From Acridotheres tristis (Eukaryota > Chordata > Aves > Passeriformes > Sturnidae): a stretch of 64,000 nucleotides of DNA. Shown in pieces: positions 26,601 to 38,600 of the stretch (position 1 is its first letter; the number at the start of each line of letters is the position of its first letter). A program made the translations under genes and the position numbers. The notes under the pieces were generated by a model that worked only from the letters and a program-made list of their open reading frames with translations, ran no database searches and was not told the origin of the DNA. The stretch lies in the NCBI GenBank assembly GCA_037013685.1, contig CM072898.1:2790001-2854000 (forward strand), in the 5' to 3' direction.

Positions 26601-29600
26601 GGAAGGATTTCTCTTTCAAAATACTACTAATTGGAGTAGTGTGGCTGAGTCAGGGACAAGTGAGAGGAGGTTATCTTTTTTATTTGCGTGGATGCTTTTT
26701 CATGTATTCAACACAATAAATTAAGCTGTCAGCCTGTACTCACAGACTACTAGGGAAGCACCAGAATATCCTGACAAGCTCTCTTATTGTGAGTAGAGAG
26801 GCCATACCACATGCTGATGGTTTAGTTAAGAAAGATAAGCACAGAATAAGAACAGAAAACCAGAGAAAGAGTAAGGAAAAAACCCCCACCAAAGCAGAGT
26901 ATTCCTTCTCATGTGAGATGGAAAATGAGCTTATAACAGTTGAGCTGACTGCTGAGCAAGGCCAAATCAGAGCAGGCATAGCACAGGCAGTCTGTCACCC
27001 TGTCCCAAGGCTGTGCTCTCGTGCCTGCCTCAGGCACACAGCCAGCATTCCAGCATTCACACCTGCCTGCTCACAAGGTACATTTCTGATGCTTCAAACT
27101 TCAGCCATTGCCTTATGCTGGTTCATGAAATCTGTGTTTCTTTAGCTGATGGAATCTCTCCTCTGACTGCTGTCCCACTTTGCATAGAAAATTACACTGA
27201 TATCGCAGAACAGACTGAAGGAACAACAGCATTGGCTTGGTTGAGCTAAGCTCAGCTCCACTGAGGTTTGTTCTCTCTTGGGGGCAGGAGCTGCACAGCA
27301 GAGCTCCTGCTTCTCCAGGGCACTGAGCAGGCAGCAGCCTCCCTATTTCCTGCTCACAGGAGCAGTGTCTGCAGGCAGGGACAAGGCAACTGAGAGCACA
27401 GAACCCCACAAACCATCATTGGAACATTCCTGGAACATCACTGTGAAGGAGGCCAGAAACATGAGAGTTTCACTAAACCAAAAGAATTTTTTGTGCTTTC
27501 TAGGGGAGAAAATGAAACTACTGAGAAATCAAGTACAACTAAACCTGGCTTTAAATTGTTGCTCAGCTGCCTCTGCCACCTTCAGAGAACTTGTCTGGTC
27601 CCTGCAAACCCTGAGCTGTGCAGTTGCTGTAACAAACCACACACCAGTTGATTGATCACCACCCAGCATGTACCTGGGGACAGTCTCACCTCCCAGGGCA
27701 GGAAATTCTGCTTGGGCAGCACTTACTTGGTGTCCAGGCTTGTCATGTACAATCAATATCAAAAATTGTTCCCATTCTTCCTGTGTAGAAACTTCAGCTC
27801 TTCTCTCAAGAAAAGAAACAGTCCCACTGTTATGACAAAGGGTTGCATTAGGCAAATCAGGTAGGTTTGGATGTAAAAAGGGGGGATTTGGTTGTATTTT
27901 GCAGTAAAGCCAAGCTGGGATTGTGCCTTGCTGCACTTTGCTGAGCCACCCCCTAAAGTCTGCAGCTTTGGGGAGCTCTGACAGACCTGCAGTTTTCCAC
28001 CTGGGAGTGCCCATTCAGCACTGGCCTTGCACAGCCACAAAGGGGCCTGCACCATGCCTGCCCTCAGCTAAAAACCACTGATTGTCTCCTTGATTTAATC
28101 CTTCTACAGCCAAGCACGTCCAACCCAGCACACAAAGTCTGAGTGCATCTGCCTTCACCATGCATCTGACTTTCCCAGGGACCAATTGGGTGGTTTGGTC
28201 TGTTCATAAAAAGGTGTTTGTTATGTACACATGCTGTACCCACCCAGACCACAGTAACTCCACTTCTATTGTCTTGTCCCTGGCTCCCAAAATCCTCCCA
28301 TTTATTATGTCTTCCTGCACAGATATAAGGCACAAAGAAATACTGTTTGGCTGTAACAGCCATTGCATGCCCCAGCTTCTGTGGCTGGCAGTACTGACAG
28401 CTGGATGCATAACTTTTTATTACAAAAGCCACATTGCTGGGTGTGATGTCAGCAGGTGAATGGAATGGCAGAGGCAGGACAGGGCTGAGCCTGGCTCAAG
28501 GACAAGAATCACTGCTGAGAAGTGGTGGTGATGGCAAACCTCAGCTGGAGCCAGCCCTGAGCACAGAAAGTGCCCAGCTCCTCTGGCCAAGGGAGAGGGA
28601 AGGGGTGAGGAAGGGTTCCAGTAGTGCCAGGCCCTGGTCTGGTAGCAGGGAAAGACTCCTGCTTTTGTCTCTGCTTAGGAATTATTTTGGTTTTAAACAG
28701 CATGTGTGTGTGAGCACACAAACTGCAGGGCATGCAGGAGCCACCTGAGCACAGCTCTCCCTTACTCACACATGGGCTGGCAAGTCTGTGTGAGTCATAA
28801 AAAGAACATTACCCCAAATGATAAATAAAAGCTAAATAGGTATTCTTGCAGAACTGTAGCAATGTATTTGAATAGTTTAAGCCATAATTTATACCAGGTG
28901 CACCAGCCCAGGTATTTTTAGCTGTTTTTCTGCTGTTTTATCAAACACTCTAAAATTCGTCAAAGCTCCTGAAGCATAAATTATACTAAATTTTTAAAAA
29001 AAGAAACTAAAAAACAGAATACCAAAATTTTAAAAACCAAAATAAAAGTAGGCAGTAAACCACTAAACTGTAACCAGTCATATTTCCTGCAAAGTGTGTG
29101 CAAAGCACATAAACAAAATAAAAACACCAATCAAAAAATCCATAATCGCATAAACAGTAATTTAAAAATATATAACTAAAATATAAATTAAACAATAAAT
29201 CAACTTCTACATAATCACATTAATTTATCATTCAAAAGTCCTTTGTTCCTGCACGGAAGACAATGAATAAATTCAGCTTCATTAAAAACCCTCCAGTGAG
29301 TTTTTGATCAATACACCTTCTGAATGTTCAGCAATAACACTGCAGCTATCACACCAGCAGAGGCTGTGACTGGCCCTGTGTCCTTCTCAAAATCAGTCAG
29401 CACAGAGTTTTCAGCCAAAGCTTTGACAAGTGTCACTCTAAACTGCAAGTATAACATGCTTCAAATGTACTTCTATGTTTCTTTTTTGTTTTTTCAAAAT
29501 TTTGTATTTTCCAAAGGCAGTCTTTCAGCAAAGTAGGATGGCATTAATAGTATTCAAACTGGCTCCAACTGAAACCAGTTCAGTTTTTCCTGAATTGTTC

Positions 29601-32600
29601 TATACAGCACCTGTTTCACACTGTTTTCTTTTGCTAATGATGCACAAGTAGGGTACACTGGAATTTTATATTTTCACAGACTGCTTTGAATCCATAACAT
29701 ATGTAATGCAAGATCCTTGTGGGAGTATAGGCACATCCCAAATAGATATTTGAGAACCAATTTCACCAAGTCCACTAAATATTTAGGACCCAAATGAAAC
29801 CATGCTGCTTATTTCTTTCCACAGGTGAGGAAATTACTATGCAGAAGTATCTGCAAAAAAATTCAGTTTTGGTCCAGGGATGACAGGCACTTCACAGGAA
29901 TGCCACAGCTTCCCAAGGGCAGCACATGGCAGCACTCACTCCAGCCTGTCCCTAGGACAGGGGATGGGCTCTGAGCAGACACTGTCATATCCACACTGAT
30001 GTGAGTGTGTGCCATTAACTGCAGCGGGCTTTGGACCAGGCTCAGCAACCAAACACAGCAGTGGCCATGCAGACAGTAGCTAGAACACAGGTAAAGATTA
30101 TTTTACCAGCTCTTTCACCACCAGCACGTGCAGGAGCTCAGGTTTCTCATGCAAACTCCAGTGTTCAGAAAAAAACCCCAACCAAACAACCAAAACCAAC
30201 CAAACCCAACCAAACCCAACCAACCAGCTACATCTTCCTTTTTCTTTACATTCAGCTGTCTCAAACCTATTATAAAGATCTGATCACTTCTCAGTCAGCA
30301 ACAAGAGAAGATTTAACTTCTCTTATTTTTGTAATCACAGCTACTGAGTAACTGTGAAAGGCTGGAGTTCCATCTCCATCTCCAGTGCCATAGCTCAGCC
30401 CTCAGGGCAATAATTCTGCCACTTTCCATCTGAAGAACAAAGTAATTCCAGGTATGCCATGCTGTGTCATCTCTCCACAAGCTTTTTTACCCAGGAGCAG
30501 CCACTCCCAGCCAGCTGTGCCTCCAGGTCACTCAGATCACATTCATATCCCTAAACAGCCAGCTGTGGGGCCAGGGTGCAAGGCTGGCACAGGCCATGTT
30601 CTCACTGAGCCAGCTGTGCCAGCTGTGCCTCCAGCTCCTCACCCTGCTCTGGCAGCTGCTGGCTCTGTGACAACGTGGCTTGTGCCAGCCTTGCACCCTG
30701 GCCCCACAGCTGGCTGTTTAGGGGTGGGAATGTGATCTGAGTGACCAGTGTGGAGATCTTTTCCTCAGAAATAGGTTTTGATTAAAACTTACCTGTAGAA
30801 ACACGACAAAAGAGTGTCTACACCTTAGGCAAGCTTCCTTCTTGTTTTACTGCCATCTCTCTTCTGAGCTTCACATTTGACAGTGCAACTTTGTCCCCCT
30901 TCTGCTAAAATTATGCATTTGTTTTAATTTGAGTTATCAATCCTGTATTTCCATTCCATGACTGTCATAAATAATCTATTCCCATTAAACCATATTCTAC
31001 CCAATGCCATCTATACCCCACTCCATATTACAGCATAGAAACAAGGCCAATTTTGCCTGAAATAGTTTTATCAGAGTCATTCTCCCCATTGAGTGGTTTA
31101 CACAATTCACAGCCTATGTAATTTGTGTGGGTGAAGATAAACATGACAGGGAAAAGGGGCAGCCTGTGCAAAGGCCCTGCCAGTTGCCAGCCATACAAAA
31201 CAGCTTCACCTCAGGCAGCACCATCATCATCCTAATCCTATTCTGCAAATTCTTATTGTAGTCTTTAGCTCCTATTTATTCTTCAGTGTGGGCCAGCTGA
31301 GTTAACTCAGCAAGCAGGATCTGCAGAGCTGTCCCACCCATCAACATCACCAAATAGCACAAAGCAATCACTGGAGAAAACTGCTCTGAACCACAATGAA
31401 AAACATTAGAAATTGACAGAAAATAAAACCAAAAATGGGTCCACGGAACAAAATAAAGAGAAAGAAAAAAAAACCTGCTGAATCTATTGTAAAAACTACA
31501 GTGCCAGTTGGGAAGGTACCCAGATCTTACATTGGTCTGGTTTACCAAATTAACTGTGGTAGCTACTAATTGCTACTGATATTTCTCAGAAACAAGAGGG
31601 CAAAGTGAAGGATGGGACTGAGGGACATTTACCACCTCAGCTGAGGAGCAGTCAGCAAGCAGGACTCCCTCAGGATCATGACGCAGAGTGAGGCTCCCTC
31701 TGCTGTGCCAGATTTACAGGGAACACACTGGGTGGGTGCAGACCCTTAAAGACCCACCCATGTCATATAGAAATTAAACCGTGTTATTTGGAAATATAAT
31801 TTCAAATCCTCATTTGAATCACCCATCCCTGCACATTGTGTTTGTGCATGTATGTGAACAAATGACTGTGTGTGTATCTGTGTGCACATACACAGGGCAA
31901 GAAAAACTTCATTTCTTGCAATGACTACTTCTCACTATAGAAATAATAATACTTCAAATACTTTTAAAGACTAGCCTGATCCACTGCTGCTGCCTTTTAA
32001 ACTTTTTTTTTCCTTTACACAGAATGAAAATATCTCAAACTTCATATTGGCACAATACCTTGTTGGGTGCAGTCACCTTAAGCCACAGCTGGAGGCAGGC
32101 AGCCAGCTGTGGACTCCAGCTGTGTGATCCATCACAGAATACTGCAGTACTGGTCTGCCCTGGCCCAGGTCAGAGAGCCAGCACCAGAGGTGATGAGAAA
32201 CGCCCCAGTGAGCAGCAGGGAGGTGGTAGCAGTCCCAAAAGCACAGCTGCTGCCTCTGCCTGAGCCAAAACCCTTCAGAGGTGCCTTCAGTGCAGGGACT
32301 ACAGTCTGCTGTGGTGACATGTCAGTCCAGGAGCAGCAGAGCTCCTTTCATCTACACACACAGTCAAACCAAAACATGCCTGCTGGTCATAGCCCTCACT
32401 CTTCCACACAGTCTAAACCAGGCTTTGCTTTCCAAAGTTTCATCTAAAATACAGATTGTGCTGTGAACACGGGAAAAGGGATGAGGAGGGTCATGAGTGA
32501 GTGAGTGTTCTGTGTGCCCAGGACTCAGGTGCTCAGCCCTGCTGTGTTGTGCACAGCTGAGTGTGTGCTGTCTCCTCCAGCACAGCACCAGCACTGCTTT

Positions 32601-35600
32601 CTTGTGCTTTTCCTTGTCTTTCCAGGTTTCTGCTGCTGTGGAGTGCAGTGCTTATCATGTACCCAACTAGTCTGGCTGTCATTGCACTGACCTTCTCAAA
32701 CTATGTCCTGCAGCCTGTCTTCCCTAACTGTATTCCCCCCTATAACGCCTCTAGGATCCTCTCCATGGTGTGTTTACGTAAGTATTTGCTTCTTGCACTC
32801 ACATCTTGCTCTGGTTTTACAAGGGATCACTTGAGGGGCCACTCCAGCCAGGATGGGGTCAGGGCCAAAACTCCAAAGACCAGTGGGGAGGTCCCAGGAG
32901 AATATCCCACTGTGACTTCTGTCAAGGGATATTCTGTCCTTTTCCAATTGCCTGCAGCGAGTGCAGTGGCCTGGAGGGAGGCACAAAGGCACCTGAATCC
33001 CTGTGGGTGCAGGGAAAGTGCTGGAAGTGAGCACGTGGGATGGGACACAGGCACTTGGCACAGGTGACCCACCACCCTCTGAGCCCTTCTCCTTCCTAGT
33101 CTCCTTTCCCATTCACAAATGTGAGTGTGCATGCAGCCAGCTCTGCATTAGCTACTTCTGGAGCTGGCAGAGGCAAACCTGAGCTCCAGGACTGAAGACT
33201 TTCACAGATCCTGTGAGGAGGCAATGATCCTTGCACACTGAGAACTACTCAGGCACAGTTATTGGAGCTGGCACAGTTATTAGTCAGGCAGAGTTTTTGG
33301 AGCAGGGGAGAGCCCCAGCTGGCAGCACCCAAGGGGCTGTGGCTGCCAGGGATGCCCCTGCAGCTGGGAATCTCCTGGGGAAAGGCAATTCCTCCCCGCA
33401 GGAACATGCGTGTAGTTTTCAGTATTTTGACTGTATGTTCTTAAATAAACATAATTTCATTTCACTGAACTCAGTCTTTTGCTCTCCAGTCCTCCTGACC
33501 TGGGTGAACAGCTCCAGTGTGCGATGGGCAACGCGCATTCAGGATATATTTACAGCAGGAAAACTCTTAGCCCTGACCCTTATCATTATTGTGGGCTTCA
33601 TGCAGATCTTTAAAGGTACTCTGTGAGACAGCTCTAACATCGGTATGGTACTGCTGATAGTCTTGATTTTTTCCCCCCTTACTGCAATGTTTCCTCCTTA
33701 CAAACTGACCTGAAGGTGTGCTGGGTTTTGCCAAGCTGTGGAATTGCATACTGATACAGCTCTGGGAAGTATGACACAAGGAAGAAATCAGCTGTATGCC
33801 CTTAAAGAAGTCCCTTTCCAGCCCACCTTGTAGGATTTGATAGAATAAAGGAGAGCAGCTCACAGTGTTTTGGAATAGTTACTTAAAATTTTTAATCTGT
33901 TGTACATTACCTGAATTTTAAGTGCTTTGGATGTAAATTGAATAAGCAATGCTTTTGCCTAGGGCAGGAAGATATCTGCTTCATTTCAGGCACTAGTCCA
34001 GTTTCCTACAAAAAGTCATTTATAAGATTAAACATAGGTGTAAAGTGTCTCACTGATTCACCAGTTACTGGAAAGCTGAAAGCACAAAAGACTTACAATA
34101 TTTTTATCATGTATATGATGAGTCATATAAAGGACAAAGAAATACGACAGAGAGCAGAAATCTTGTTTTCTCAGTGGTACTAGTCTTGACAAATCTTTCA
34201 GACCCACAGATATTTTGTTTTCAAGGATTTCTACTAAACAACACCAAGCTCTTGTAAAAGAAAGTTGCATTAAGAGCAGGTAGGAATTTACAGTGCCAAG
34301 GATCCCCAGGTTGCCAAAGGGTCTCATGAGAGAAGTGCTGAACTGTAGAGCACGAGCTGCCTCACCAGGACACTGTCCTGCAATTGCTATGTCAGCCCAT
34401 GATGACACGAACAGCACAAAGTCCCAGTTCTAATAAAGAATAAAGAATAAAGAATAAAAAGTGAAAGCTTACCTATTTTAAAGTGTGTGAGGTAGGCAGG
34501 TGTAACATCTGGCTTGCCCTCTCTGTGCAGGAAACTACAAAGAGCTGGCACCAAGCAACGCATTCAGATTTTGGATGACTCCATCCGTGGGACATTTAGC
34601 ATTAGCTTTTCTCCAAGGGTCCTTTGCATTCAGTGGCTGGAACTTCTTGAACTATGTCACAGAAGAGTTGGTTGATCCCCGCAGGCAAGTGTCCATTTCC
34701 ATGTACCCATATCCATCCTGGAGGTGCTGAGGCACTGCAGCTGCTCATTTCAGAAGATGCTGCAATGTCATTCCATGTCTGTGGGACTGGTCTTTCTAAA
34801 GGAGAGACAGTTTTGTGTAGAACAGATGGCAGGCAGGTTACAGAAACACTGAAATTTAAAAAATAGTGTACAAGGTATTAATGGAATCAAAGCAGCCTAT
34901 AGACAAGGCAGTATCTTTATGTCATTATTCAATTATAGTCACTCTTCCATGGCAGAAAATTAACCATAGATGAGATACCACACAAATATTTACAGGAAGA
35001 ATCTTCTTTGTCATAAAAAAGCTGAGTTATCCTGGAAGTTGCTTTGCTTTTTCACCCAAAGGTTTCCCACAGACACCTGAAAGAGAAGATGAGCTGTGCA
35101 GGGAGTGGCACTCTCTGCCCCAGCACAGTTGTGGGCACCAACTTACACTGGGTATGGGAAGGGTTGGAAAGGATTTCTCACAGAGGGCTGAGAAGGCTGG
35201 AGGGAAAGGGAATTTTAGTTTAGCAAAGCTCAAATGTTTCAACATTTCTGAGTTAATAAAGTGAAATGACAAATGTCAAGAGCAGCTCTGGGAGCATTAG
35301 TTACTTCTGGGCATCCCATGCTCACAGCAATTAAACAAGAAGAAATGTAAAGTATTACAGCTTGCATGGGAATGACTTAAAGCTAGAGCCTTATGAGCAT
35401 CTCTGCACACCACTGAGTGGCAAAGTGCATGTCCAGAGATCTTGGTGGGAATAAAGAAAGTGTGGTGTTTCCTTATTAAACAGCAATATTTTAAAGCACC
35501 ACCAGGATTTCAAAGATGAATGATAAAAAAGTTATTACTCAAATAAGGTAAATATGGCCTTAGTTGAGAAATAAATAGAGAATGGAGCAAATGGCTTTTT

Positions 35601-38600
35601 TTTTTAATTATTGTTGCAGCCCTAGTGGAGAAATTAAAGTATTAAAAAAAATTGGATAACCAAAACCACTTCCTGTTTTTACTAAATCTATTCCAATTCA
35701 CAAGGTTAAACATGCTTTCTGAAACAAATCTGACACACAGAAGAAATGCATTATGTTAGGTACAGAACAGTTCAGGTGTCCACCTCTGTGAAGGTCCCTG
35801 GGTTGGAGATCAGTACATCAGCACAGTCAGTTGCCATGGTATGGTATGAGCAGACCAGGTTTAGGGCACACAGTGGCCAGGGCAGCAGCTGAACAACAGC
35901 ATCCCCTTCTTTTTCAGAGCAGGTGAGAGTAAGCAAAGCAAGACATTTTATTCCACCACGGTGCCTGCAGCCAGACGTTTCATTTTTCAGTAACAGTCTG
36001 TCCCCATCCCCATCAGGATGCTCGTGGTATCTGTCCCAGGAAGCTCCCTGCAGGCAGAGCATTTCAGAGCACTTTCAGCCTTCTCCAACCTGCAGTGGCT
36101 CAGGGAGCTGATGGAAGCACTGCTTCCCTCCAGAGAAAAGGCAAAGACCCCAGCCAGCTGAGTGCCCATCCCTGGGCTGCACACAGTTGTTGTGGTCTCA
36201 CTGTGCACGATTGTGATTTCTTACCTACCCTCCTAATTCTTTTATTAGGAACCTACCTCGTGCCATATTCATATCCATCCCATTGGTGACATTTGTGTAT
36301 ACGTTCACCAACATTGCATATTTCACTGCCATGTCACCCCAAGAGCTCTTGTCCTCCAACGCTGTGGCTGTAGTAAGTAAACCATTCCCTGGATGTATCA
36401 AATACACTTTGATTTCAGTACTGTGCTTTGCAGTGTGTTTCAGTTTCTCTGCCTTCTGTTGCTTTAGACATTTGGTGAAAAGTTACTGGGCTATTTTTCC
36501 TGGGTTATGCCAGTCTCAGTGGCCCTATCTACATTTGGAGGAATAAATGGATACCTTTTTACCTCATCAAGGTTAGATGGAGTACAATTTTATGAACATT
36601 ATCTAATTTGGGGAGGGGCTGTTTTAATTGCATTTGCTAGAGAAATGCTAGCTAGACATTTTGGATGTTGTAGAGCATGAGTTTGTTGTTGGGTGTGCTG
36701 GATACAATCAGTTATGAATTATTCCGTTTCAAATCAGCAAATGTAATATTGAATCATGAAATTTCTTGCAAATTAATCCTCATGAGTTATGGAAAGTGTT
36801 TGCAGATGTGGAATAATTCACAGTAGGAGCCAAACACAGCTTTAGCATGGAACCAAAGTAATTTTACATCAATAAAGTTGCAGTAGCTCACAGCTAAACC
36901 GTGCTTTGCTCAAAGAGGAGTTTTAGGGTCCAGTGCTGTACTCAGTTACGGGCATTTTCATGCCCGTGCTGGAAAATCACTTTTCAATCAAGATGCTTTG
37001 CATGCATAGTGCTGATAGTTGGGCCAGAATCTGTAAAGTCTGTAAGATTGTAATCAATAAAGTCTGTTTATAATAACTGACCTGTCTGAATTTAATTTAG
37101 AAGTTACGAGGTTTTTTGAGGAAACAGCTGAAGCACCTTGGGGAAGTTATTTATCCCAGCTCTTTCATGGGTATGATGAAATGCAACAAATTGGAGTGCA
37201 CCTGTGACAGGCTATACACCTAAAAGCAAAATGCTAAGGCATGTTAAACCTTACCCAAACTCCTTTTGACACTGTAAATCAGAGTATTCATCCCTTACTG
37301 GGTAAAGAGACAAAGCTGGCCAGCAGATAGTCCTTGGAGGTACTTTGGCATCTCAGAGCAGGTCTTTTCCCAGGTGACATTAGCTGTTAAAGGCTGAAGG
37401 GTTTAGTTTAATTTAGTTTAAATACCTTTCCCCAGGTGACATCAGCTGTTAATGGCTGGAGGGTTTAGTTTAATTTAGTTTAAATACCTTTCCCAGGGGA
37501 CACAGTCTCTAGTTGTCTCTGCAGTTGCAGCCACAGCTCCCTTCCTGAGAAGACCAAAGCAGGTGGTTGAGATAAGAGGTGTTGTATGTCTAGGGACTGC
37601 AGAAGCTGTTGTACACCCAGTGCATTCATCATTACTCCTCTTATTTCCAGGCTGTGTTTCTCTGGTGCTCGAGAAGGCCATTTGCCGAGTTTGCTGGCCA
37701 TGATCCACGTCAAGAACTGCACACCCATTCCTGCCCTTCTCATCTGTGTAAGTTACCATCCCTGCTCTGTCACCATGGAACCTGCTCGTAGAAACACTAA
37801 ACCTCTGGAAAAACGAGCTGGAAAAACCCCTGGAAGGTGGTTTTACCCCAGAAGAGGAGCAGTGGGTCACCCTGAATTACAGCTGTGAAGCTCCAACTGC
37901 CCCAGAGAGAAGCAGCCTTCAGCCTCAGAAATAATTCCTCCTCCTCCTCCCAATCCCCTTGGCACCTGAAGGGTTTCCCTCATAACCTGAGCTGCAGTGT
38001 GAGTTTGTCTCTGGTCTTGACTCTTGTCCTGCAGCAAGAGATAGGGACTGGCTTTTGAAACAAGGATGCTTCATTTAAGAAAAGACAAGACCCTTAGACC
38101 AATTTTGTCTGCTTCCCACAGGCATTTGGAAATCTCCATGGTCATTGCTGATCCCACTCAGGCAAGGCTGCTTTAGTGACCTTATTCATTATTTATTTTG
38201 GTGGCTGCTCTGCCACCACAGCCAGAGATATGGTGGGTCCCAGGGAAAGGACAAAGTGCTTTCAGTGCTCCTGAAATCACTTTCAACAACCAGGACATCT
38301 TGGGAGGGGTAGTCAGGAAATTCTCTGAGGGTATTTCTTTCCACAGAAATTCCTTGCTTCCAAAAAAATTAAGTAGGGACAATGATTACAGTGGCCCTGA
38401 GTATTGCATGTGCAGAATGGTTCATCAGGCAGACAAGAGGTCACTGCAAGGACCAGACACTGACCAGATGTTGGCAGTGCTGGGGGCTGCTCCAGCTGCT
38501 GAAAAAGATTCCCCTCACTTTTCAGAATTTCAGTAGAAATTTCCACAATCCTAATGACTCAGAGAAGTCATTATTTGAAACAAAGGGCTTCAAATGCTTT

